64,000 nucleotides of DNA from Hemileia vastatrix (lineage: Eukaryota; Basidiomycota; Pucciniomycetes; Pucciniales; Zaghouaniaceae), in NCBI GenBank assembly GCA_030280995.1, contig JASXTE010000117.1:1-64000 (forward strand), given 5' to 3'. A program made the position numbers and the translations under genes. Under the pieces are notes generated by a model that saw only the letters and a program-made list of their open reading frames with translations, did not search any database and was not told the origin of the DNA. This document shows, in pieces, positions 1 to 11,400 of the stretch; within the stretch, counting starts at the first letter, position 1; every line of letters starts with the position of its first letter.

Positions 1-1258
1 ACTTGTATGCAAATGACACAAAATACGCTTCAATTGCCCCACCCGTTGATCAGGCACGTGTCGACTTGGATGAACATATAACATTTAACATGTAACATGT
101 AACATTTGGACATTTGACATTTGACATTGTATTCAACGATGCACGATGTATCAGCGCATTTGGTCTTCGGTGTGACGTACTTTGCATGGAAAAGCACATT
201 CACCTGTCACCAAGTATTCCATGAATTTCATTCGTCATCAGTGCAGTCATTAAAATTCTTTTTTTCCTCCTTCAGATACAAAGATGAAGAAATCAGTCGC
301 CAAATGCAATTTGCCAAGAGAAACATTGATAATTGTCACTCAAGTTTGGGCATAGATATCGTTGAGCAATTTTTATTTTCTTCTCTCAACTGAAACTACG
401 ATTACTTTTTTTTATTTTATTTTCATCATTAATTTATTGTCATTTACCAGAGCTTGAAATTATTTCTCGTGCAATTCATTTATACTCATCATTTAACTCT
501 TGTGTTAGTTTGATAATTTGTTCTCTTTCACTGACTCACAGTAAAATGATCAAGTATGACCCTGAAGAATGGAAGACATTTTCATTTTCAATTAAATGTC
601 TTTTTCAATGTTACAACAAACATGATAAACGACGATAAACAAATGAGCAAATTGAATTTATCAACAAAATACAAAGAAAAAAAAGGAAAATTTTCAAAAG
701 GAAATCCGTTGATGTTCTTGTTGAGCGAGTGAATAATCCGTTTTTTTCGTTAAAATAGATGAATTCATACACATTTTACATGTTTAATGTTCAATCATGG
801 AGACTTTGAAGACGTCATCACCAAAAATGAAAGATGTTAAAATAAATGCCTGTAATTTTAGTGTGAATTAAGTGAAGTGTTTTTGTTTACTCTGGACGAG
901 GATGGATGACCTGATGGTCTGTTTGATGGTAAACTCTACGAGTTGATGTGAATGCCGCATCAGGATGAGCATAAAGATGAACACGAGGATACCCGAACAA
1001 TGAAAAGCGAAGGTTGCATGGGAAACAGCAAATAGGTTTTTAAAAAAGTACTTAGGAGTAATAACAGTGACAGGACCATTGTATCTATAAAATAAGGTGC
1101 ACTTTTTCTGGGCTCAGGTGAGTTTGAAAGTTGTTCATTTCCATCTTCATCCTTCCTACATGAGGAGCATTAAAAAGTGCTTTGCATCCTGATGAACTTC
1201 GTGCTTAACATGTATGCACTTCACGGCTGTGGAAAAATTAATTTCCTTGGCAGGAAGG

Positions 1259-1298
1259 TAGGATGAATGTGAGGATGAATTTGAGGATGAATTTGAAG
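1259..1298. repeat. GAGGATGAATTT short tandem repeat
   Basis: About two and a half imperfect copies of the 12-mer GAGGATGAATTT are visible. This is a cryptic simple repeat of the kind scattered through the noncoding parts of the window. Confidence 0.6.
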
Positions 1299-2045
1299 TA
1301 TGTACAGTACAATACAACACACTGTATACAACATTGAGTACCGTGTGTGAACTGTGTATATATATTTGTGAAAAAATTTGTTGTCTTGTACTCACTTTAA
1401 ACATTTCCTTCACCTTGGAAATAGAGGAGAATGGAAGATGTAGAGTAATTCTTGGTTCTTTTTGCCTTGCTGATTGCTTAGTGAACTTTCTGTGCATTTT
1501 CTTTACTTGCTCAACTTCCCTTGCAGCCACCCACCACCCAAACGGTCTGCCTGTCGGAATTGGTAAACTGTGATCGACATTAGCATCCGTGGTATCCTCT
1601 GTAATTTATTGCATCGAAGGAGAAGGAAAAGAAGGAAGAAGAACAACTTGCTTACCAGAGTAAGGGAGAAAGAGAGAAATGAAGAAAGAGAAAGAAAAAG
1701 AGAAAAAAGAAAAAAGGAAAAAAAAAGAGAGGAGCAGTTGGAGAGTTGAGAGTTGGACCTTTGTTTGGGGGATCAAAGAGGCCGCAGCAGAAGCACAATT
1801 TCAATGGAATGGCCAACCTGAGCCTGAGGGCAGGAAGGCAGGAAGGCCAAAACTCACCACTAGAAGCTCAGAGGGAGGAAAGAGGAGAAAAAAATAAAAC
1901 GAGACCAAATCTTGGGTCACTCGACAGATCACTGTATCGGTTGAGGGAAAAAGACTATTTCCTTAGTGTTGTTTGCACCCTTTTGTTTGTCCTAACAGCA
2001 GTGGGCCAAGTGTACTCTCCAATTCTTGAGGTCTCGCTTCTTCCA

Positions 2046-2072
2046 CTACTTCGACTACTTCGACTACTTCGA
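2046..2072. repeat. CTACTTCGA nonamer repeat, three copies
   Basis: Three exact head-to-tail copies of CTACTTCGA run from 2046 to 2072. No gene context is visible. Confidence 0.8.
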
Positions 2073-3799
2073 CATCTCACCTTCTCTCTATGTGACTGAC
2101 AGCATCAATCCACTGTCAGAATGAACTAACTAACTGACCAACGAGTCAACAAAGGCCAGACAAACCTGCAATCACTGGTTGAACTTTTTTTTTCCTCTTC
2201 AAACTCTCACCAGTTGTTGTTTTTACAATTTTGGCACAGTTGGACACACGCCACTCACACAAAGTAAAGGCAGAATGGGAGAATGAGACGAAAAGGAAAT
2301 GATGAGACATGAAGAAAACGAGAGAACTTTCAACTCACACCTAAAGAACTCTCCATATGAACGTGCATGTCAACTGCACTCACAGAACTCACAGAACTCA
2401 TCTTGCCAATGTAAAATGTCAAAAAAATGTAAATGGTTCCCCAATACAAGAAGATTGAGACATTCCAATTAAATCACAGTCGCCAGAGCGCAGAGGGAAA
2501 AGTTGAATGATCAGAATAAGGTGAAATCGGATGGAACGTGACGTAAGCAATGTTTGCACTTTTGAACGAAGGAAACGGAGAAAAGGATAAGCAATGGAAA
2601 GAATAAAAAGGATAAAGTGGATAAAATGGATAAAAAGGATAACAAGGAGAAAGGATCGAGTTACCCAGCTGTCACCAATCATTTGCCCCCAAGTAACAAT
2701 TTGTTACTGCAAGTGTTGACACGAGCTGCAAACTTGAATTTAAGGATCGGCATTTTTTATTTGCTCAGACATAACAACAACAACAGTTATAATTGATCAC
2801 TGTGATGAAATCACTCTTCACATTAATGTCATTCACATCCTTTCTTCAACAAAGTAAACATGAAGACAAGGTTTTTTCATTTTTCTTTCCTTTCCTTTCA
2901 TTTCATCTTGTTTGATTGAGTTCACTTGGTACGTGGTAAAGATTAAAATCAAATTTTCCAACTTCAACTTATTACCCGCATGAAAAAGAGAGAGAGAGAT
3001 AAAATGGTAAATTTGTTATTCGTAACTTACAAATCGTAATTAAAGAATCACAAAAAATTCTCTTTTTACTTAATATTTGTTCTTGGTGAGCCGATCCCTG
3101 CAACAACGTTATTTTCTTCTTAGATTCAATTAGCGAGTAAGAAAAAGAAACACCAACAGCCAAGGAAAATCAACAAATTACAGATTAAGACAAATGATTC
3201 AATTTGTTGTGTAAATAAATGTCTCAACTGTCAAAGCAACTTTAGTCAACAGTTTACCCTCAAAAGTGATTCATTTGTTGTCTCTTCTCTTCAGTCTTTC
3301 TCAGTCTACTTTAACGACTTGTAATGATAAGTATATTCTATAACCACAAACAGTGCAATTGCAAAAAGAAAAAAAAATAAGTAAAAGTAACGAATACACC
3401 ATGAAGTACTTATATTCACAGCATGAAGACATTTTTCAAACTGCTATTTTCCTTTAATATGCATCAGGAAATCGCATGATAATCTCTTGACTCTAATTAT
3501 TGCATAGATTGGTCAGAGAGATGAATTAAATGAAGAAGAAAAAAAAATAATCATACACTCTCAGCATGCAGATGAGAAAGTACAAGTGTCCGATGAATAT
3601 CAGATCAAATGTAACCACTTTTAACACTGCAATTCAGGTCAAACTCGACGGACATCATTTCACTTTGCAATGAGTAATCAACCCCTCCCAGCTGATAATT
3701 TTTGATATTTTTTCGAAACGAATGACACCGTCACATTTATTCTTGTCTTTCTATGGGCAAATTAACTTAATTATTCAACCATAACATTTAATAATAATA

Positions 3800-5763
3800 A
3801 TGGCTGAATCATATGAAGATGTTATTCTACAAGTCAAAAAATCAATTGAAAATTTGGCCAACTCAGGCGTTGACCAAATATTGCCTGACAACTTGGATAT
3901 GAAATGTGTTAAAAAATATTGCAAATCAGGAGGACCACCAGTTATTACTGATGTATTCAGGTAAATTTATCAATATTTATTAGTAATATATTATCTTTAA
4001 ATTTATTGTATCAATTATTTAGCTAACTAGTTTATCCTTAACCCTACTTTATTGTCCTTTTTAGGTTGTTAATGACTCAACTTAATCGCGAACATTCCCA
4101 AGTCAGACTGACTACACTTCTTGTCATTGACCAATTATTTGAAAGGTCACATTGTTTTCGATCATTACTCATTAATCATCGTATAGAATTTCAGCGGTTT
4201 TTAGAATTGATATTGGGTATATTCTTGTCTACACCAGAAGATGAGGATCCTGTTCATGTTGATCGAACAGACCCTGCATGGAAGAAAAAGTCGAAAAAAT
4301 CAGCTAAATCTCCTCCAAAGAAAAAACAAGGACTTCCACCTCCAAAAATGGCTGCCAAAAAATTGACTAAACTGTCACTTGAAACCCTCAAAAAATGGCA
4401 AAGCAAATTTGGCTCAGGTTACCCATTGTTGAGGTCAGCTTATGAGTACCTAGTAACTGATGGACTGATCGATGTTCCAGGTCAAAGAGTGTTACAGCCT
4501 GAACAAGTTAGAATTAATAATGAATTGAAAAAATTTGCTGAGAGTCAACTAAAAGCACGAATGGAAAGAATTTGCAATGAATTCGAAGACTTCGATACAA
4601 ACGACGTCAAACCGATACTCGATCAAATTAGCAGTGGAATCGAATTACTGATTCCTCGTGACTATTTGGTTGAACCGACAACTACATCTACCACCAACCA
4701 GTACTCTGATTCAGGATCATGCAAGTCATTATCCGATAAATTACAAAATCAAGAACATGGCCTCAACAAGAATCATCAAATATCCTTGACATTTGACTCA
4801 AATTCAATGAGAATAAATAGGACAAATGACACCGGAGATATTATACGAACTATCAAGGAACAAGCTAAATTACTCGTACGTTCAACTTTGCCAAAGTTAA
4901 AAAAACTAATGTCGAGAATGTCTGAAGGAACAGAATATTCAGAACGTTCATTGAAAAAAGCCATTGACTTAAAGTCATTAATCTTGAGAACACTTTCTAA
5001 ATTGTCTCAATTGGGTATCCTCATTGATGAAGAAGATGAAAGTACAAGTGAAAACAATGGAAAATCAAAAAGAGTTAAATCATCATTGTCTAAACGGAAA
5101 AGGGCGGACCAGGAAACTCAAGCTGTCGAAGAAGGAAATGACCATCAACTACAGGATGAGAAATGTGATGAGTACAAGCAGGATGAAGACGAGGATGAAG
5201 ATGAAGATGAAGATGAAGATGAAGACTTCATTGAAGTACCTGATAAAACTGGATTGCAAAATATTATAGCTCAGCATGAAAGACATCTGTATGGCCTGGA
5301 GACAGACACTTGGGCTCGAAGTGAGGATAAACAGTCTAATCGTCAAGGACGTTCTTGCAGGGCTCCTTTGCCATCCGGAAAGTTGTGTCCAAGACAGGAT
5401 GCTGTCAAATGTCCTTTTCATGGGCCAATCATTGACAGAACAACCACTGGTGAACCTGTACATGAAGAAGACAGAATGAGAGAAGAAGAACAACGTGCCA
5501 AAAGGATACCTGAATGGCAGGATCCTCAATATTTGAAAGAATTACAAGCACAATTAGGCATCGATTTAACAGTAAGCAAAAGAAAAAGATCTAAAATTGC
5601 CACTCTTCAAGAATTAAAAAATGATAAAAATCCTCGCCAGCGTTTAATGGAAAAAATATTCACTAAATCGGCTCAATCAAGAGTTGCATCAGATTTAGAT
5701 GCGATTGAATCAGCCAATCAGAAACAATTTGAAGATAACTGGCACTATGCAATGAACACTTAG
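3800..5763 (+). CDS. UVSSA: UV-stimulated scaffold protein A (UVSSA)
   Basis: UVSSA acts in the nucleus in transcription-coupled nucleotide excision repair. It binds stalled RNA polymerase II with CSA/CSB and recruits USP7 and TFIIH. Exon 1 is 3800-3960 and exon 2 is 4065-5763, joined across a 104-nt GT-AG intron (split codon AG|G), giving 619 residues against about 709 in human. The ATG at 3800 follows an in-frame TAA at 3782. The N-terminal 160 residues match the VHS/ENTH-like domain (LLMTQLNREH, FLELILG). An acidic run then leads into DFIEV (residues 441-445), the counterpart of the motif that binds the TFIIH p62 subunit. The UVSSA zinc finger follows, with C485, C495, C503 and H506 and the block KCPFHG. 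The middle is Lys- and Ser-rich. Assignment rests on the VHS-like domain, p62 motif and zinc finger occurring in family order. Confidence 0.95.
5182..5226 (+). repeat. Coding GATGAA microsatellite in UVSSA
   Basis: A GATGAA hexamer array in frame encodes alternating Asp-Glu just before the DFIEV motif of UVSSA. Length changes here would alter the acidic string next to the predicted TFIIH p62 contact. Confidence 0.85.
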
Positions 5764-5982
5764 ATGTCATCTGACAACTTGAAGTGATGATAAATGTCTG
5801 TTTACACTGTCCCTCTCAATTTCACCTTTCACTCGCGAACTCTCCTCTTTCGTTATCTCATTTGGTCATTTATTCAATCATAAAAAGAATCTTCTAACTC
5901 AAGTCAAGTGAAAAGATTTGTTTTTTATTTTCATTTTCACTTAACGGTTTACCTTGTTACACCCTTGTTACTCATTCGAATG

Positions 5983-5988
5983 AATAAA
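5983..5988 (+). terminator. Probable UVSSA polyadenylation signal
   Basis: A canonical AATAAA lies 220 bases after the UVSSA stop codon, followed by a T-rich stretch (6006-6015). It is the first AATAAA downstream, so it is the likeliest 3' end signal. Confidence 0.55.
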
Positions 5989-8371
5989 CTTTTCACTTTA
6001 CACTTTCTTTTTTTTCCTCACATTATGAAAGTAACTGTCATGTTAATGGCTGATGCATTTTTGCAGTTAAAATGATTTAATGTATTCTCATGTGTGTTGT
6101 GTGTTGTATGTTGTGAGTCGTTGCAAACGCGTGTAACTTGTTGTCAAGAAGAACCCACAAAGACTCGGCTGATGAAAGTGAAAAATAAAATCAGGTGAAA
6201 AAAAGAGAGCAAAGCTGATTAAATGCCTTGTCAGCAAAATATATCAACAACAAATATAAATTGGTCATTTGCATTCATTTGATCCAACAGTAGAATCATG
6301 AGGTTGGCCGGAATCTACAAATTACTTTTGGCCGTAGTTAACAGGTGAATTGTGGAATATTGAAGATGCAAAATAAGTGTGAACAATAGACAGTGAAAAT
6401 AAAAGGCCGAATGTAGATTGTTTCAATAAAATGCTATTGCATCTATTTAATCAGGTAACCAAGGAACACCTTATCATTGTAATGTACTCATTTGTCATTG
6501 AAGTGGGTTTGTTACTTGATACCGAAGGAAAGCATGAGCCATCAAGTGAATTTTGTTCCTTGGTTGAGTTACAAGTGTACTTGAGATGAATAATTTACAA
6601 ATGGTGGGACAGTCATTAACTTTTGCCAAAGAAGCAAAAGTAGAAACAAGCACAAGTGCCTTTGGAGAAGCAGAAAGGTGAAGAAGTAGAGAATGTTGAG
6701 ATGTAGAGAAGTCAGGGTCAGGAATTTACCTTATGTAACGACTTGTACGTGACTTGAGAAGTGTCTGAGAATCGTTAGATGTGAGGATAAGTACATCTTG
6801 ACCCATCTGTCCATTGGTGCATCTGTTTTCCCTGCTTCCGTCAATCAGTCGAGTTATTCGTCAATTGGATACATTTTTCAATTGCTCAATTATCCTCAAA
6901 CAAGCATATGATGACCAATTGTAATCAATTGCTGACAACCGGATGATCGTTCATGTAAACATGAAGACTTGTCACTGTTGTCATCGATGAAAAGTGACTA
7001 GAGATATTTTTGTTTGTGTATGAAGCAGTTTTGTTGCAGTGTTGTTGTTGATGTACCCCTGACTGGCGACCAGACAGTCAGTGTGACTGTTGTTAACTGC
7101 CCTTTTTCCAAATCTGTCAGTTTAGACTGAGGAAATTGAGTCATAAAGAATAAGAAAGGCAGGTATGTGTGCCTCTCAATGTGATGAGTAGTAGAAGGTT
7201 CAGTAGGCACAGTCAAGACTCCTGCTGATGTCTACATTTACCTTGAAAAGCATAACAGCAGACATAAAGTCACTAGATGTGGATTTTCGTGAAAGGAGAA
7301 AGAAGGAGAAAAAGCAACATAAGATACTCACTGACAAGAAGGACCAACAAGTCGAGAGTAAAAAAGAGAACAGACAAGTAGAGAAATTGCAAATGGAAGG
7401 AAAAACTAGCAAACATTGGGCGGTCGAAAGGGCGATATTTGCGATGACCACTTATCGACGATGAGTGAGGGGAAGAAACGAGAACATTTGAATAAATGAA
7501 TGAATGAAATTGAGAAAACACCTCACCGAGTGTACACCTGCCTGTGTCAAGAAAAAGTAAGAAAAAAAAGGAAAGAAAAAGGCAAAAAGGAAAAAAGTCA
7601 GTTGGGAAGGTAATTAACTGCTTAGACAACAGGTAAACACACGAGTTACAATGCTGCACAGCAACAACAGACGGTTCAAGTACTTTTCTCAGTTCATTTA
7701 GATGAATGCACGCACAAATATATAGCTATATACATTGCTCTTTTCTCCTCTCCTTGCTTTGCTTTCCTTCCTTCCCGCGTTTGTACTTTTACATTTTGCC
7801 TTTTTCTCCTTCATGTCCTTCCTCTTCTTCCTCTCTTCATCTTCTCCATCTTCTTCCTCACCATATTATAATTGCCAGCCGAATGCCGAAGTACGAAAAT
7901 ACCGAAATGCCAGACCATCTGCCTCAACAAGGTGTAAGGTGAATTCAATAATCTTTTTTTCCCTCGACCTCGCATCCTCACACCCGAGCAAACAGTCAGT
8001 CGTAACATTTAATTTGATTATTCTTCACCGTGGAACGTAAAAGTCTCTGCTCAAGTTATTTATCGATGAGTGATTCGCTATTTATTCAAAGATTTTCTTC
8101 TTTTACCGACCATTCATTTACCTATGTCTACATTTTTCTCCTCTTAACTATTCAAAGTTAAATTATTGTCTAAAACAATGACCGGAGATGGTGTTTCTCA
8201 AAGTGATTTATTTTTTATAAATAATTCGGTAACTGAGTAACATCACCAAGGGACAAGTTAGTGATTTTTTTTTCTTTTTGGTAAACAAATTGTCCAAAAA
8301 GAAAAGTTCACAAATCGCGAAGGAGCGTGAAAATGTTCGGCATTTACTTTGTTGGACTCTTTTTTCTTTAC

Positions 8372-8451
8372 CTGTTGCTGTAATTGTTGTTGTTTTTGAA
8401 GTTGTTGTTGTTGTTGTTGGTTGGCGCTGCTAATGTGCTCAGCGGCGAGTT
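8372..8451 (-). other. Candidate minus-strand exon encoding a Gln-rich segment
   Basis: On the minus strand a pyrimidine-rich tract ending CTCAAAG (about 8452-8490) precedes an open 80-nt segment, which ends CAACAG and is followed at once by the donor GTAAAG. Read in frame it gives ELAAEHISSAN followed by three Gln runs broken by Leu and Lys. The Ala/Ser codons are richer in G and C than the surrounding DNA. About 400 bases upstream on the same strand there is TATAAAGGGG (near 8850). I recognise no family, no partner exon is established, and a chance CAA repeat flanked by splice-like signals remains quite possible. Confidence 0.22.
8401..8420. repeat. TTG/CAA trinucleotide run
   Basis: Six successive TTG units, reading as CAA (Gln) on the minus strand, lie inside the candidate exon at 8372-8451. 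Confidence 0.8.
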
Positions 8452-11400
8452 CTTTGAGAGGCAGATTGCAAGAAAAAGAATAAGAGAAAAGCACAAATTT
8501 ACCCAAATTATGCCTTTGTCCACCTTCTCACACTTGGATAGTTGAAATGTAAAGTTAAATTATTCGGGGTCTACATTTTCTGCCAGGCAAATGAGGCGAA
8601 AGGCTGAGTGTCCATTCAAAGGCCAGAAGGGCTAATGCTCTATGGACAATGGTCAGTGGGGTGGGAAGTGGGCGAGAATGCGGAGGGGTCAAATAGGGTG
8701 CAATAAGTCACACCGTGGCCATGCTAATGACTATTACCACCCGAAAGGTGCTAAGATACTTACTTGCTAAGGTGCTAAGGTGGCAAAGTGAAATAATCGA
8801 ATTTACCCTGAGCAGATGTTAATTTGCCATTTGGCCTTTCTCGGCCCCTTTATACATGGCGCATTTTTCAATTTTCACCATCACAGGTCGACTGATTCAT
8901 TGAGTAAATTAATTAGCTGCCGATAAATCATTGGCTGTCAATGATGCTTTTCCATCTTACCGTTTACTTGAAGAGTCAAGTAAGTCTGAAGATTTTTCGA
9001 CTCGTCGTCTCATGTCTTGCTGAATTTTCAATGATTACCGTTGATGAAGAACAGGTGCAAAGTACAAGGTAAAAGGTAAAAGATAGGAAATAAGGCAAAT
9101 CATTGAAAATTCTTCCCTCAAATGGTCCATGGCTCATGTGAATTCCACTGATACGGCAAATTGTATGACCTGCGAATGGGGTTAATGCTGCTCATGAAAA
9201 GGCTTTTCATGATCATCGCTCATTTGCACCAGGACAACTGGCACCACGTTCACAGTGAGTTTGCCTGACCCAACATTTACTTTTCTCGTATATTAGTTGA
9301 CTTATACCTTTTCATTTGCTGTACTCACTCGTGCTCACTGACTTTCTTTCAATCCATGTCGACAGTCAGGCAAGAAACATTCATCTTCATTGTATGACAA
9401 GGACTAACCTTATGTCTTGTGTGTATGTTTGTATATGTGTCCATATGAGCAACTACATTTTTCTCTCTTCTAAATAGTAATTTGTTTTTTTCGACCTCCT
9501 GCTTGGCTCATCTTCATGAGTGGCGGGTAGACTCAGATTAATATTTAACATAAACTACACACTGAACTTTACTAAAGTAGATATAAAAAATAACAACAAA
9601 GAACAGCAACGAGCATGGATTTCACTTTTACCAGCGACAAAATAAAAAGCAAAGCCATAACAAAAGTCCATATAAAGGATATAAAAAGATGCCATCATGT
9701 TTGAGTTATTCAAACAGTCAAAGAGTTTGATTAATGAGACCAGTTATTACATTTTTAACACAATTTCATGCGTTAAAAAATTCAAAGGGGGTGACTTAAT
9801 CACTTTTCATATACATGTATATACATATATATATTTTTTTTTGTTGGTTTGTAACATGTTCAATATCCTTCAATTTTCTATCACAATCAAATGAAAGACA
9901 AAGTATTCAGTTGAGACTTTTCAAGTTAAAATTACTTTAAAAAATGTTTAAAGTTCAATACACTGAGGCCACCTGGTGATTTTAGAAAAATGTTTAATAA
10001 ATGTTCAAATTGTCTGCAAATTAAATGAATCTTTCTGTCCAGTGACGGTCCATTAATTTTCTCACACAATTAATCCATCTTACTCTGTAAGATAAAATGG
10101 ACACTTGTAACTGTCTGATGATTACATCATTTTAACCCTTCATAAGGCCAATATGTGTAGTGTCTTGACATGCTTCTCGAATAACCGCTGTGGATGATGA
10201 ATTTGACAGGAAGAAAGCACTTTTTGCAAAGATGTCCTCTTCAATCATTGTTATATTGATATAATGAATCGACCAATTACTAAATATTGTTAGATCTCAT
10301 CTTAACTCATCAGACTAAAGATGCTGTATCACTTTGATCCTTTCAAGTATACTCAATAAAAATTAAGTCAAGTAAAATGTGACATCAACAAGAAAAAAAA
10401 AATATATAGATTGATTGATTGGAAAAGTAAATGACATCTTGAAGTGACCAAGAGAATATTGACATATTGACATAGAACTTATGGTCATCGATGGAAGATA
10501 AATTGACACGAAAAGAAAGGGAAGATAGAACAAGTCACAACTGTCAAGTCGATGCCTCAGGGTTTATCAGTTTCTTGATCCAATAAAGAATAGACGAAGA
10601 GAAAGCCTCATCTTCATCCTAAACCTCATACTCATCTTCATCCTCATCGTGGTCTTCATCCCACTCCATAAGCTCCATTGCAAGTGAAGCATGTCATGTG
10701 TTCTGCCTTCTTCATATATTCATAACGATACCCTCCTGTGTGAGTATTATAGCTTTGTGCAAGTGATGAAAATGATTCCATGTGATTGAATCTGTTGAAT
10801 CTACTGAATGGTCTGTACCATTGTCAGCATGTTACAGTAGTAGTAGTAGTAAGTTCTATTCTCACTTATTCTTTTTTTGTTCTATTTTGTGTGGACATTT
10901 TTTTTCTTTCATTAGTCATTGCAGTTTGTTTTTGTCTCCGTCTGACACTCTTTGATTTTTCCTCTACCTCAGGCTGGACACGTGGATGATGGGAGAAATT
11001 GATCGAATATACAAGTTTGTCTCTTCATCAAAGGCAAAAGGAGATTCCGACGTCAGCTGTGACCAGTGGTCATTTCTTCCTGTCTTCTTCCTCTTCTTCC
11101 TCTTCTTCCTCTTGTTCTTCTCTCTTTATTACAATTCCAAAGGACACAGGAATGTTAATACCTTTCCGTCACAATATTGGATATCAAGATCCGAGAGAAT
11201 CGCCAGTAAACATACTCAACTCAACTCAACAGCAAATACTATGCTGAGGGTAAAAGTTTCTCCTTTTGCTCTTTTCACTGCAAGTGTATCAATAACACAA
11301 AAATCTGTACAAGGAAAATTTCCCCTTTCACTGATGACACTAATGGATTCGCCATTTTACCCATTTTCCTCATCGTTCTCATCATTTTCATCTTTCTTTC

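Larger units (their letters stand above)
1..3799. other. Noncoding stretch upstream of UVSSA
   Basis: I see no recognisable gene here. The open frames (for example 121-393, or 1156-1530 on the minus strand) are short, low in complexity and resemble no family I know. The DNA is AT-rich with homopurine runs (about 1620-1735) and short imperfect repeats, such as the recurring 'acattt/aacatgt' motif at 80-130. A strong splice-donor-like CAGGTGAGT lies at 1115-1123, but I could not attach it to a coding exon. The last 150 bases should hold the UVSSA promoter and 5' UTR; I see no clear TATA box. Confidence 0.6.

Noticed and set aside
121..393. Open frame preceded by a CTTCAG acceptor, possible last exon of an upstream gene
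   Set aside because: The encoded peptide resembles no family, it is cut by the window edge context, and half of it is Phe/Ser-rich low-complexity sequence.
1115..1123. Perfect CAGGTGAGT donor consensus
   Set aside because: No adjacent open frame or transcript evidence; treated as a chance match or an untranslated exon that cannot be shown.
9160..9260. Short plus-strand frame ending at a GTGAGT donor-like site
   Set aside because: Only about 38 codons, preceded by a stop, with no acceptor or homologous sequence; donor-like hexamers are common by chance.
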